A stretch of 64,000 nucleotides of DNA from Chitinophaga parva (GTDB lineage Bacteria > Bacteroidota > Bacteroidia > Chitinophagales > Chitinophagaceae), in NCBI RefSeq assembly GCF_003071345.1, contig NZ_QCYK01000001.1, positions 744,001-808,000 of the forward strand, written 5' to 3'. Below are positions 24,984-34,350 of this stretch, piece after piece. Under the pieces are notes generated by a model. The model had not been told where the DNA came from. It worked only from the letters and a program-made list of their open reading frames with translations, and made no database searches. A program made the position numbers and the translations under genes. The stretch's first letter is position 1, and every line of letters starts with the position of its first letter.

Positions 24984-26645
24984 ATGGTTCTGGAGGAACT
25001 GCAGAAGCGGTTGTTCAATGCCACCTTGGAAGAGACGGACCTGTATAATAGTAAGGGTCACCGGATCAGCCGGCTCTATATTAACTACGGGGTACGCAAT
25101 AGGAAATATTATACGAAGGCGTGGTTTGAGGTGGTCAATGACCGGCTGACCGTTTTTGTAAATGTCGCGGCCAAAAAGAAAGACCAGGGATATGCCAGGT
25201 ACACAGCTGAAAGGTACAAAAGAGAGATAGAGAAGCAGTTCTTTGAGATCATAAACGACTGTGAACTGGAGCGCCGCAAGGTCCCCTTGCATGTGCGGCT
25301 GCGCGACGATGTGCCGCCTGTGCATGAGGGCAGCATGCTGCACCAGGCCGAGGCGCTCCGGTTCATGTGTTCTATGAAGGTATCGGCCTTCTTCGCAGAT
25401 GGTGGTATCGGCAAGTCAAAGCCCGTCATCGATCTATGTGTCAGCCGGTTTTTGGTTGGCCAGATAAAGAAGGTCCTGGTGTTTTGCCCGGTGAGCAACA
25501 CTGGTAATTTTTGGCAGCAGATCAGGACCTGGTGCAAGCACCCGGGACTAGAATGGAAGGTCGTTGGTACCGAAAGCATGAGTAGCAGCTCTGTCACGGC
25601 CATGGAAGCCTATCACTATGTGGATAGCGAGACCCAGCTAATAATTGATGAGAGCTTCATGGTGAAAAGCCCGATCTCGAAGCGGTCAAGGTACATCTTC
25701 TATTGTGCCAATAAGACCAGCTTTAAGGTGGTGATGACCGGAACACCCATTGAGCATACGAAGGACTTTTATATGCAGTATGCCATGCTTTCGGAGCTTA
25801 TCACGGAGTGCCATAACTATCACCGGTTTGAGCGAAAGTTTATGATCATGGGTGGGGCGGGCGGCGATGAGGTCATCGGCTACAAGAACCTGGATTATTT
25901 GGTCGGGTTACTGGAGCCTTACACCTTTCAGCTTAAGAAAGAAGATTGCCTGGAGCTACCATCTAAGGAGTTCATTGAGTTGGAATGTGACCTGACGGAC
26001 CGGCAGTATGATTTGTACCAGGAGCAGAAAGAGTCTCTTATTCGGCTGATTGCCTCTGAGGATATGGTACCGGTCCATCAGATTTTTGGGTACCTGACCC
26101 GGATGCACCAAATCGCTTGCGGGTTTTATAAGAATTCGCTTACCGGCGAGATTGAGGAGCTGGGGACCAATAAGTTTGACCTCCTGGAGCAGACGGACTA
26201 TGAAGATGGCCAGACGATCTTTTTCTGTAAGTACTTGCATGAGATTGAGCTACTCTCCAGGTACCTGGGCCCCAGCAAATGTGCAGTCTTTACAGGCCGC
26301 AACAGGGCGACCCGGGCAGAAGAAATGGACCTGTTCAGAAGGCAGGAGCGGCAGTTTTTCCTGTCTACTATGGGCAGCGGCGGGGTGGGCCACAATGGCC
26401 TGGAGGCAAGTTCCCGCCTGCTGTTCTGGTCCAGCTCTTTTATCATGATTCACCGGGAGCAGTGCATCTGGCGAGTTGACAGGCTGGGGCAGCTCAGACC
26501 TATGGAGATCATCGACACCCGAACTAGAGCTGGCATCGATGCTAAAATCCGCAAAAATGTAGCCCGGAAGATTGGCCTGGCCGAAGAGTTCAGGACGGCC
26601 ATGCGGGACAAAACAAAACTGAAGCATTTTGTTGAAAGCCTATAA
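24984..26645 (+). CDS. SNF2-type superfamily 2 helicase/ATPase
   Basis: A 553-residue SF2 ATPase. Residues 1-110 are an N-terminal basic region. Motif I is GGIGKS at 140-145, motif II IIDES has Asp222-Glu223 (DES instead of DEAH), motif III is MTGTPIE, and the C-terminal lobe has FFCKYLHE, GSGGVGHNG and motif VI RVDRLGQ. Proteins of this type translocate on duplex DNA and remodel DNA-protein complexes rather than unwinding. It is 3 bp downstream of the small hypothetical and 50 bp upstream of the next gene. Motif II is unusual but retains the catalytic DE pair, so activity is likely. Confidence 0.87.
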   Translation: MVLEELQKRLFNATLEETDLYNSKGHRISRLYINYGVRNRKYYTKAWFEVVNDRLTVFVNVAAKKKDQGYARYTAERYKREIEKQFFEIINDCELERRKVPLHVRLRDDVPPVHEGSMLHQAEALRFMCSMKVSAFFADGGIGKSKPVIDLCVSRFLVGQIKKVLVFCPVSNTGNFWQQIRTWCKHPGLEWKVVGTESMSSSSVTAMEAYHYVDSETQLIIDESFMVKSPISKRSRYIFYCANKTSFKVVMTGTPIEHTKDFYMQYAMLSELITECHNYHRFERKFMIMGGAGGDEVIGYKNLDYLVGLLEPYTFQLKKEDCLELPSKEFIELECDLTDRQYDLYQEQKESLIRLIASEDMVPVHQIFGYLTRMHQIACGFYKNSLTGEIEELGTNKFDLLEQTDYEDGQTIFFCKYLHEIELLSRYLGPSKCAVFTGRNRATRAEEMDLFRRQERQFFLSTMGSGGVGHNGLEASSRLLFWSSSFIMIHREQCIWRVDRLGQLRPMEIIDTRTRAGIDAKIRKNVARKIGLAEEFRTAMRDKTKLKHFVESL

Positions 26646-26695
26646 GGCTTTGGTGGTATATATTTTTCTGTATTAACTTTGAAAATCAATAGAGT

Positions 26696-27151
26696 ATGCC
26701 TATACTTCGCATCGTTGGAACGTCACCAGATTTTTACAGGGAATTGGCACCTTATGCCACGGATCCGGTTATAATTAATAAAAGAGGTAACTTGGCCATT
26801 ACAACCAAGGAATCCATGACTTGGCTGGTGCTAAAGAAGAATGGAAAGATCAAGGCCTTTATCGGGGAGGATCCGATACATCTACCTAAAAAGGATATGA
26901 AGGACAAAGACGTTCCGGTCGAACAACGCCCATTGCAGCAGACAAAGCTGCAGGCGTTCGTGGTGCTGGACGCGACAGATGATGAACTATTGGGTCTTTT
27001 AGAAGAAGTTGTTGACCGTTTTAAAAAATCCCCAAGCCCTATGTTAACCGCATCCGTTTTGAATGAACACGCCATTCTGTTTAAAAAGGCCCATTTTAAA
27101 GTTACAGGCTATAAGGTCAACTTTACGGACCTGGCCATTGTTAAGACATGA
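26696..27151 (+). CDS. Hypothetical 151-aa protein between the helicase and the PP-loop enzyme
   Basis: A small soluble protein of 151 residues with a mixed alpha/beta pattern. The N-terminus has TWLVLKKNGKIKAFIG (two strands) and the C-terminus has SVLNEHAILFKKAHFKV, which faintly recalls the last helix and strand of GNAT acetyltransferases. It overlaps the following DUF3440 gene by 4 bp (ATGA at 27148-27151), so the products are translationally coupled and probably work together. I do not recognise the family; the GNAT resemblance is weak. Confidence 0.65.
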   Translation: MPILRIVGTSPDFYRELAPYATDPVIINKRGNLAITTKESMTWLVLKKNGKIKAFIGEDPIHLPKKDMKDKDVPVEQRPLQQTKLQAFVVLDATDDELLGLLEEVVDRFKKSPSPMLTASVLNEHAILFKKAHFKVTGYKVNFTDLAIVKT

Positions 27152-28455
27152 AGATATATAGTGACCTCAATGTATATGATGCCTTCCAACAGCGCCTGGA
27201 CTACGTGTTCCAGGAGTTCGACAATATTTACATCTCTTTTTCCGGCGGAAAGGACAGCGGGCTGCTGCTCCACCTGGTGATGGATTATATGGTCCGAAAG
27301 GGTATTAAAAAAAGGATAGGGCTCTTTCACCAGGACATGGAGGCGCAGTATGAGAAAACGACCGAGTATGTAACGGCCATGTTTGAGAAATTCCTGGACC
27401 GCGTGGAGCCGTATTGGTTCTGCATCCCCATTGCCACCAGGAGTGCTGTAAATAATCACCAGTTATATTGGTTTCCCTGGGATGAAACCCTGCAGGACAT
27501 TTGGGTGCGGCCCATGCCTACCATGCCCTATGTATACCACCTGGGCAATAACCCCATGACCACCTACCAGTACCGGATGCTTTATACCGAGCATGCCAAG
27601 CAATTCGGGCGTTGGTATAAAGACTCTCACGGAGGCGGTAAAACCATCGGCCTGGTGGGCCTGCGCACGGATGAAAGTTTGAACCGGTACAGTGGTATCG
27701 TCAATAAGCGACATGCTTACAATGGGCAAAAATGGATCACCAGTCATATGGAAAACGTTTGGTCGGCCTCACCGCTATATGATTGGGATGTCGATGATGT
27801 TTGGATAGCTAATTTCCGTTTCCATTACGATTACAATAAGATATACGACCTGTTTTATATGGCCGGCGTTGAACTGGCCGATATGCGCGTGGCAAGTCCC
27901 TTCAACGACGAGGCTAAAAGCAGCCTTCATCTCTATAGGATCCTTGAGCCAAAGACGTGGACCAAAGTGGTAGGGCGCGTGCAGGGCGCCAACTTTGCGG
28001 CGATTTACGGAAAAACGAAGGCCCTGGGCTACCGGGATGTAATGCTACCGCCGGGCCACACCTGGAGGTCATATCTAAAGTTTCTGCTGGCCACCTTACC
28101 GGAGGAAATGCGGGAAAATTACCTGAAGAAGTTCAAGTTCAGCATTAAGTTTTGGCACCGCACGGGCGGTGGTATGTCTGAAGAAGCGGTAAGAGAGATT
28201 GAGGAGCTGGGTTACCCCATAGTGCGCGAAGGAGTCAGTAACTACACAAAGAATGGTGATCCCAGGATTACGTTTCGCGGAACGCCAGACCATACTGACA
28301 ATGTAACCAAAACCACCAACGTCCCCTCTTACAAAAGGATGTGCATATGCATACTGAAAAATGACCACCTCTGTAAGTACATGGGTTTTGGTCTGACCAA
28401 ATACCAGCAGCAAGTCAAAAAAAGTATTGTCGAAAAATATAGAAATGAATTATGA
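27148..28455 (+). CDS. DUF3440 PP-loop (PAPS-reductase-like) protein, IbrA/YbdN type
   Basis: A 435-residue PP-loop ATP pyrophosphatase. The nucleotide-binding loop SGGKDS is at residues 32-37, and typical downstream motifs are GLFHQDME, GLRTDESLNRY and SPLYDWDVDDVW. The C-terminal DUF3440 part contains MCICILKNDHLCKYMGFG with three Cys that could bind a metal. PP-loop enzymes adenylate a substrate for transfer of sulfur or nitrogen. E. coli YbdN and IbrA share this architecture and are always paired with a ParB-like protein, which is also the case here: the stop overlaps the next start by 4 bp (28452-28455). The natural substrate is unknown. Confidence 0.9.
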   Translation: MKIYSDLNVYDAFQQRLDYVFQEFDNIYISFSGGKDSGLLLHLVMDYMVRKGIKKRIGLFHQDMEAQYEKTTEYVTAMFEKFLDRVEPYWFCIPIATRSAVNNHQLYWFPWDETLQDIWVRPMPTMPYVYHLGNNPMTTYQYRMLYTEHAKQFGRWYKDSHGGGKTIGLVGLRTDESLNRYSGIVNKRHAYNGQKWITSHMENVWSASPLYDWDVDDVWIANFRFHYDYNKIYDLFYMAGVELADMRVASPFNDEAKSSLHLYRILEPKTWTKVVGRVQGANFAAIYGKTKALGYRDVMLPPGHTWRSYLKFLLATLPEEMRENYLKKFKFSIKFWHRTGGGMSEEAVREIEELGYPIVREGVSNYTKNGDPRITFRGTPDHTDNVTKTTNVPSYKRMCICILKNDHLCKYMGFGLTKYQQQVKKSIVEKYRNEL

Positions 28456-29117
28456 CCGATCTTATTGCAAAGAAAACAGCGGAAGTGTGCAAACTGATCT
28501 CGGAACTTGGGACGGTGGACGACAAGATCGATGCGCTCAATGAAGTAAGAGAGGCCTTGCACAAGGTCAGCCCGTTAAAGGATCATCCGGCCGATTTTGT
28601 AAAGTGGGTAAAACTAGAGCAGGTCAAGGGCAATAAGTACAATCCCAACCATGTCGCGCCACCGGAGCTAAAGCTGCTACGCAAGTCGGTAGGAAAGTTC
28701 GGCTATACCATGTCTATCGTGGCATGCTTTGTTGATGGTGTACTTCAGATAGTGGATGGTTTTCACCGGCACCTGGTCGGAATGTACAAGGAGATAAAGG
28801 AAAGCACCTTTGGCCGGGTTCCCGTTACCCAGATGAGGGCCTCCCAGCAAGAGTACCCTGACCTGGTTTCTGGCACCATTCTTCATAACCGCGCTCGTGG
28901 AGAGCATGCTGTTGATGGTATGTCAAACATAGTCGTCCAGTTGAAACTGGACTTTGATATGTCCGATAAATGGATTTTTGACAACCTCGGTATAGATGCT
29001 GAAGAACTGATGCGTCTTACACAAATTGCCGGAATTGCGCGGATGGTTGCAGGTAAAGATTTCTCTAAATCCTGGAAGCCGGGCGAGGAAGATAATTTGA
29101 AACAGGGCGAGTATTAG
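28452..29117 (+). CDS. ParB/Srx-like protein, IbrB/YbdM type
   Basis: A 221-residue protein. After a helical N-terminus, the ParB/sulfiredoxin-like core (about residues 50-165) has a VDGFHR signature at 101-106 and the helical NRARGEHAVDGM motif at about 152-163, followed by an HTH-like end (SDKWIFDNLGIDAEELMRL). ParB-fold proteins bind nucleotides (CTP or ATP), and some act as kinases or nucleases. It is fused by a 4-bp overlap to the PP-loop gene, the conserved IbrA-IbrB arrangement. It ends the operon. The pair is likely one functional unit that modifies nucleotide, nucleic acid or protein; this is inferred. Confidence 0.88.
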   Translation: MTDLIAKKTAEVCKLISELGTVDDKIDALNEVREALHKVSPLKDHPADFVKWVKLEQVKGNKYNPNHVAPPELKLLRKSVGKFGYTMSIVACFVDGVLQIVDGFHRHLVGMYKEIKESTFGRVPVTQMRASQQEYPDLVSGTILHNRARGEHAVDGMSNIVVQLKLDFDMSDKWIFDNLGIDAEELMRLTQIAGIARMVAGKDFSKSWKPGEEDNLKQGEY

Positions 29118-29292
29118 AGAACTTTCGCCTGATCCGTCGCTTTTACTTTTAGATTAAATGTTTTACAGTGGAAGACTTGAAAGCCCTGTATGGAATCAAA
29201 TCAGTTGTTTACTATGATGGCGAGGACGTCTACTGCACTCAATATGTTCATGTGCTGTGATTGGGGAGTATCAGTTTTGTAATTATTATGCT
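29118..29292. other. Gap between converging genes
   Basis: A 30-codon frame starting with GTG (29168-29260) is present, but its product (ending CTQYVHVL) has no support. AT content rises toward 29290. No terminator with a T tract is evident. Confidence 0.3.
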
Positions 29293-29658
29293 CTATTTAA
29301 AGAAGAGATGGTAAATAAAGGTTAGTATCGCAACAATTCCAAATACCGCAAGTGAGTAAATAATACCTTCGGTTATATTTTTAGCTGAAAGCTTATTATG
29401 CCATTTCGCAGCCCAAACATATCCTTTGAAATTGCGACCATCTACTGTTAAATGATAGGAATTTTGAAAATCCTCTTTTACATAGCCATCTTTTATTAGC
29501 TTGTTTATAATATCAGAAAACAATAATTGATCAATTCCTAATTCGGGGGTCTTAGAAATATACAAATTCCAGATATAATTGTTGTTGACTAACGCTCCTA
29601 ACTCGGTTTTTTCTTTAATAAACAAGAAGACGGCATCTAATTGTAGTGGAGTAACCAT
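29293..29658 (-). CDS. Small protein with a winged-helix-like domain and C-terminal membrane helix
   Basis: A 121-residue product starting with ATG (complement of 29656-29658). Residues about 5-75 have the helix-helix-strand pattern of a winged helix (LLFSDIINKLIKDGYVKED, then YHLTVDGRNF), and residues about 95-118 form one hydrophobic helix near the C-terminus, so it would be tail-anchored. The base composition is clearly lower in G+C than the neighbours, suggesting separate acquisition. It lies alone between the PP-loop operon and the polymerase cassette. Function unknown. Confidence 0.65.
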   Translation of the reverse strand: MVTPLQLDAVFLFIKEKTELGALVNNNYIWNLYISKTPELGIDQLLFSDIINKLIKDGYVKEDFQNSYHLTVDGRNFKGYVWAAKWHNKLSAKNITEGIIYSLAVFGIVAILTFIYHLFFK

Positions 29659-29744
29659 AGAAGAAGGGGTTTACCCCAAGATACAACTTAAACCAGTTTT
29701 TAAAATAGTATAAACTTATATTAGTCCTTGACTTTAATCATCGT

Positions 29745-32690
29745 TCATTCCTGTAATCGCGGATCAGGACGGATGGGCAACTTGGCCATTTGCGTTACCT
29801 CAAGAGCCGGTACGCCATATTCCAGGCAGACCTTTCCCTTCAGCAGATAAGTGCCAGCACCCTGAAGCGGATACTGGCGTAGGCTTTCCGAAAAGTGTAC
29901 CGTGTCCAGATAATCGAAGTTAGCATCCCAAAAAGTACCGAAGGCCATGGGCTCCCCCTTCTTGGTGCGCAGTGACTTCTGGCAGATATAGTGACCCACC
30001 ATCCGCACCATCTTTCCCGCCAGCTGTAGCAGGTCGGCTACCATAGCATCTCCCCGGAAGGGGCTCCGCAGCATGTCAAAGGGGCTACAGCTCACCAGGT
30101 AGTGCAACAGTTCCATCTCATCGTAGTAGTATTCATCCGGGTGATCATCCAGTTGTGGTAACGTCACGGTTTGCGTGGCGGCGGAGACCAGCGCCTGGTC
30201 GCCGGTGGAGGGCCTGGTCGTGGACTGCAGTGGATAGCTGCGCCAGAGCAGGCTCTTTTTACTCTGGCCGGTGAAACGCAGGGCTCCCACGCGGATCAGC
30301 AGATGGAGCTGCTCCTGGGTCACCCGGGTGCGGCTCATAAAGGATTCAAGGTCCTTAAATGGGCCTGCCGCCGTCCTGGCGGCGAGGATTTTACTGATGG
30401 TCTCGGAGGTAATGCTATCAATTTGGTCAAAGCCGATATAGATATCGGAGCCACGGATGCTGGTCTGGGCGCGACTATTATTTACGCACGGCAGGTGAAC
30501 GGTGCCCCCTTCTTTAATGGCTTCCCGCAGATACACTTTGGGATGATAAAACCCGCCACCGTTGTTAACCACCGCCACCATGTATTCCCTGGGGTAGTGG
30601 CTTTTGAGGTACAGGCATTGGTAACTCTCTACAGCAAATGACGCGCTGTGGGCCTTGGCAAAGCTATAGCCGGCGAAGCTCTCGATCTGGCGCCATATCT
30701 CTGTGCTGACGGCTATGTCGTATCCTTTGGCAGCACAGTTGTGAAAGTATTTTTGGCGAATGGCTTCGATGTGATGGCCACCCCGATCTTTGCCGCTCAT
30801 GGCCCTGCGAAGGCTGTCAGCATCTTCCGGGCTTAGGCCGGCGTAATGGATGGCGACCTTCAGGACGTCTTCCTGGTAGATCATTACGCCATAGGTCTCC
30901 GAGAGTTGTTCTTTTAAGATGGGATGCAGGTAGGTAAAGCTACCGGGGTTGTGATGGCGGTGCAGGTAGGTGCGCATCATTCCGCTGCTGCCCACGCCTG
31001 GCCGGATAATGGAGCTGGCAGCAACCAGGGTGAGGTAGTCTTCGCATCCCAGTTTGACCAGTACCTGTCGCATCGCCGGCGACTCAATATAAAAGCACCC
31101 TATCGCCTTTGCAGTACGCAACCTTCGTTTCACTTCTTCATCGTTAAAAAAGGTATCAACCGCATCCACGTCCACACTCACGCCCCGGTTCTCGCGGATG
31201 ATCACCGCAGCCTCCTTGATATTGGATATTCCCCGCTGGGAGAGAATGTCCAGCTTTTCAAAGCCGATGGCTTCTGCCAGGTACATATCGAACTGTGTTG
31301 TGGGTAACGCCTTGGGCGGCATGTCCAGCGCAGTGTAGCAGGTGATAGGAAGTTCAGAGATCAGGATGCCGCCGGCATGCACGGACCGCATGTTGGGAAA
31401 GTTGGACGGCAGTTGCTTGTAAAAGGCTGCCACCTTCGCCGTGATCTGGTGCCGGTTCTCATCTGCCCTGGGATCGGCAATAAGCCGGTCTATTTCTTCC
31501 TTTGGGAGTCCATAAATCTTTCCAATCTCCCGGATGATGCTCCTATCCGCAAAGGTGTTCATTGTTCCGAGAATGGCCGTGTGGCTTCTACCCCAGCGCC
31601 GGAACATATACTCAAACACGCGGTCTCTGTCCCGGTGTGAGTAGTCGATGTCAAAGTCTGGCGGTGTTTTACGGCTGGGGTTTAGAAACCGCTCAAAATA
31701 TAGGCCCAGCTGGATCGGGCATACGTTGGTAATTCCCAGGCAATAGGCTACTACGCTGCTGGCGCCACTACCCCGCCCAACGTGGGCAATGCCCTGGCTG
31801 TCGGAATACCGGATCATATCCCAGGTGATAAGGAAGTAGGCGGCAAAGCCCAGCTGATCAATGATGTCAATCTCCTTTGCGATACGGCCTTTGGCCACGG
31901 CATCGTTCGGCCCGTAGCGCCGCACCATTCCCTCGTAGGCGAGCTTTTCCAACAGTTGGCGGTCGTCGTACCTGGAACTGGTGTAGATGTGCTTGTTTTT
32001 TGAGCCACTGAAATCAAAATCAAAGCTGCAGCTGTCTAGCAGGGAGTAGGTATTGATCATGATCTGCGGATAGGCAGCGTAGGCGGTGATCAGCTCCCCG
32101 ATGGAGGGCAGCGTCTCGTCCCTGGCCGCCGCCATCTCGGGCCTCAGTTGGTCCAGCAGGATGTTGTGGGCAATAGAACGCAATTGCAGGTGCAGGCGCC
32201 AGTCCTCTGGTTTGCTGTAAGTAACCGGATGTAGGGCTACCAGCTTTGCGAACAAGGCAGGCGGCGCTTTATATAGTTTGGTGAGCTGCGACGATTTGAT
32301 GCCCAGGTATTCATTCTCTCCCAGCGTGGCCAGTTTCACCGTGCCAAATGGGTAGATCACGTAAGCGTTTGAAAAGTCCGGCGCCCTATCTGGCAGTGGC
32401 TTTCCGGCGATGTTATGGCCAGATAAGAACTCGTTTAACTCTGCAAACCCAGCGTTGTTCTTTGCGATACCGATATATAGTAGCCGATCTTCCTGGCGGA
32501 ATTCGATGCCCACCACGCCCTTGAAGTTTTTAGCCTGGCAGGATCGGATAAACTCCAGCGCCCCGGAGGTGTTATTAATATCAGTCAAAACGCCGCCCGT
32601 ATAGCCTTGCGCTATGAGCAGGTCCACTAGGTCTTCCATTGGTATGGTACCCCACCTGAGCGAGTAGTAACTGTGTATATTAAGTAACAA
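29745..32690 (-). CDS. DnaE-type DNA polymerase III alpha subunit of a mutagenesis cassette
   Basis: A 981-residue C-family polymerase, shorter than replicative DnaE (about 1160-1200), which fits the DnaE2-like error-prone type. An N-terminal PHP domain (HSYYSLRWGT near residue 6) is followed by the palm with PDFDID at 344-349 (two catalytic Asp), a helix-hairpin-helix region (SAILAA-like segment near 730) and an OB-like C-terminus. It lies 54 bp downstream of dinB on the same strand, so both are probably one operon. Such cassettes perform translesion synthesis after DNA damage; the gene is not the housekeeping dnaE. Confidence 0.9.
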   Translation of the reverse strand: MLLNIHSYYSLRWGTIPMEDLVDLLIAQGYTGGVLTDINNTSGALEFIRSCQAKNFKGVVGIEFRQEDRLLYIGIAKNNAGFAELNEFLSGHNIAGKPLPDRAPDFSNAYVIYPFGTVKLATLGENEYLGIKSSQLTKLYKAPPALFAKLVALHPVTYSKPEDWRLHLQLRSIAHNILLDQLRPEMAAARDETLPSIGELITAYAAYPQIMINTYSLLDSCSFDFDFSGSKNKHIYTSSRYDDRQLLEKLAYEGMVRRYGPNDAVAKGRIAKEIDIIDQLGFAAYFLITWDMIRYSDSQGIAHVGRGSGASSVVAYCLGITNVCPIQLGLYFERFLNPSRKTPPDFDIDYSHRDRDRVFEYMFRRWGRSHTAILGTMNTFADRSIIREIGKIYGLPKEEIDRLIADPRADENRHQITAKVAAFYKQLPSNFPNMRSVHAGGILISELPITCYTALDMPPKALPTTQFDMYLAEAIGFEKLDILSQRGISNIKEAAVIIRENRGVSVDVDAVDTFFNDEEVKRRLRTAKAIGCFYIESPAMRQVLVKLGCEDYLTLVAASSIIRPGVGSSGMMRTYLHRHHNPGSFTYLHPILKEQLSETYGVMIYQEDVLKVAIHYAGLSPEDADSLRRAMSGKDRGGHHIEAIRQKYFHNCAAKGYDIAVSTEIWRQIESFAGYSFAKAHSASFAVESYQCLYLKSHYPREYMVAVVNNGGGFYHPKVYLREAIKEGGTVHLPCVNNSRAQTSIRGSDIYIGFDQIDSITSETISKILAARTAAGPFKDLESFMSRTRVTQEQLHLLIRVGALRFTGQSKKSLLWRSYPLQSTTRPSTGDQALVSAATQTVTLPQLDDHPDEYYYDEMELLHYLVSCSPFDMLRSPFRGDAMVADLLQLAGKMVRMVGHYICQKSLRTKKGEPMAFGTFWDANFDYLDTVHFSESLRQYPLQGAGTYLLKGKVCLEYGVPALEVTQMAKLPIRPDPRLQE

Positions 32691-32744
32691 GCACCTTCAT
32701 TTTTCCTGTTTCACATAATCATATTGTTTTTACTGCGGTCTATG

Positions 32745-33884
32745 TCATAGGATCGCCGCTCTGAGAATGGCTTTGTAGCCATACCGGCTGCGAATTCCAT
32801 CCAGGGATTTGTAAAGACTGACGGCCTCCTGGCTGTCGCTAAAAAGGTCGATCTGATAGGAGCCGGCGACGAGGTTTGAGAACTTCACGCCCAGCAGCCG
32901 GACCAGCAGCCGCCGGCTGTAGGTTTTTTCAAAAAGGGCCAGGGCCTTTGTGATCAGCACATCGTCCAGCGAGCTATAGGGGATGACGGTCTGTTTGGTA
33001 TGGGTGTCGAAGTTGCTGTAGCGAATTTTTATCGTAATGCAGCCGGTCATTTTGCCGGCGGCCCGTAGCTCGTAGCCCAGGTCGGAGATCATGTCCATGA
33101 GTTTTTTCTTGAGCACGGCCTGGCTGGTGGTGTCAGCCATAAAAGTGCGTTCCCGGCTCATGGATTTTTGTTCGGTGTAGGGTGTCACTGGGCTGGGATC
33201 AATGCCTTGGCCTTTTCGCCAGACCTGCAGGCCAATCTTTCCGTGGGCCATCTCCATCAGGTCTGACGGCAGTTGCTGCAGGGTGCTGATCTTGCTGACG
33301 CCTTTGTAGGCCAGGTCCAGCTGGAGCTGCCTGCCCACCCCAGGGATCCTGCCAACGGATAGTGGGGCCAGGAAGGGCTTTTCCTTTCCCTGGTCTACCG
33401 CCAGTTCCCCGGAGGACAGCTTGGCCATGGTGGTGGCGATCTTTGATACTGTCTTGTTGGCCGAAAGGCCGAAGGAGATGGGAAGGCCGGTGTGGTGGGT
33501 GATACGGCCGCGCAGCTGGTGCGCCCATTTGAACGCCCCGAAATGCTTTTCCATGCCGGAGAGGTCCAGGTAATGCTCATCTATGCTGGCCTTTTCAAAC
33601 AAAGGTGCCGATTCGGCGATGATTTCTGTCACCGTCCTGGAAAGACCGGAGTAGTAATCCATGTCGCCCCTGCGGACAATGGCTTCCGGGCAGAGGCGCA
33701 GCGCTTCCCTGGTGGGCATGCCGCTGTGGACTCCAAACCTGCGGGCCTCCCTACTGCAGCTGGCCACCACCGACCGGGCGCTAAGACCGCCGACCAGTAC
33801 GGGTTTACCTTTCAGTTGACTGTCCCGCAGCCGCTCTGCCTCCACGTAAAAGGTGTCCAAATCCATATGCACTACAGTATCCAT
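32745..33884 (-). CDS. dinB: Y-family DNA polymerase IV (DinB-like)
   Basis: A 379-residue Y-family polymerase. The palm carries the catalytic Asp8 (HMDLDTFYVE) and Asp102-Glu103 (SIDEHYLDL). The thumb HhH motif is GRIPGVGRQLQ, and the little finger follows. A clamp-binding motif QIDLF lies near residue 343. All catalytic acids are present, so it should be active, unlike ImuB-type proteins that lose them. It is the first gene of the dinB-dnaE pair and has a possible palindromic operator 46 bp upstream. It would copy past damaged bases. Confidence 0.93.
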   Translation of the reverse strand: MDTVVHMDLDTFYVEAERLRDSQLKGKPVLVGGLSARSVVASCSREARRFGVHSGMPTREALRLCPEAIVRRGDMDYYSGLSRTVTEIIAESAPLFEKASIDEHYLDLSGMEKHFGAFKWAHQLRGRITHHTGLPISFGLSANKTVSKIATTMAKLSSGELAVDQGKEKPFLAPLSVGRIPGVGRQLQLDLAYKGVSKISTLQQLPSDLMEMAHGKIGLQVWRKGQGIDPSPVTPYTEQKSMSRERTFMADTTSQAVLKKKLMDMISDLGYELRAAGKMTGCITIKIRYSNFDTHTKQTVIPYSSLDDVLITKALALFEKTYSRRLLVRLLGVKFSNLVAGSYQIDLFSDSQEAVSLYKSLDGIRSRYGYKAILRAAIL

Positions 33885-33929
33885 TCGCTTTCATTTTGCC
33901 CAAGTCGGGCCTGCTCCGGCGACCAAATT

Positions 33930-33967
33930 ACTAATTTTATTAGTCAGAAAATACTAATTATTTTAGT
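33930..33967. promoter_or_regulatory. Pair of 15-bp palindromes ahead of dinB (candidate damage-response operator)
   Basis: Copy 1 at 33930-33944 is a perfect palindrome (actaat-ttt-attagt). Copy 2 at 33953-33967 (actaat-tat-tttagt) differs at one arm position. Their starts are 23 bp apart, about two helical turns, and 46-69 bp from the dinB start. An A/T-rich site in this position fits a repressor operator controlling dinB-dnaE. The protein that binds is not known from this window. Confidence 0.6.
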
Positions 33968-34320
33968 TTTGTCATCTGAGGCCCTGGAACCGTACCAAGA
34001 TGGGTAGATTGGTCCCTGATCTTCAGCTGTTTGTGAGTTTCAGCGGCCTGCCCTCCCAGCGATCCGTGGGCTGCCCGCGACGGATCCGGCGGACAGGCCT
34101 GCAGGGCTCATGTTAGGGCCTATGTTGACGGCGGGCATACAGCTTTAACCAGCCGCTACCGGCGGGATCCAGCAACGATGCTTTTCAGAATTCAGTCCCT
34201 CCTGGTAGGCTGCCTGCAGTCTGGTGACAGCCAGCAAATCGTAAGACCTGGCCTGTGATCAATGCCTTCGGCTGGGTTGCACTTTGTTATATGGAAACCT
34301 GTAGCCGGCTGCATTTTAAA

Positions 34321-34350
34321 TTGTCGGGCCAGTGGGCTTTCCTACATTTG
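34321..34350 (+). promoter_or_regulatory. Promoter of the Crp/Fnr regulator gene
   Basis: TTG at 34321-34323, a 19-bp spacer and TACATTTG (perfect TAnnTTTG) at 34343-34350. The predicted start near 34357 leaves a leader of about 85 nt before the ATG at 34442. Confidence 0.7.
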
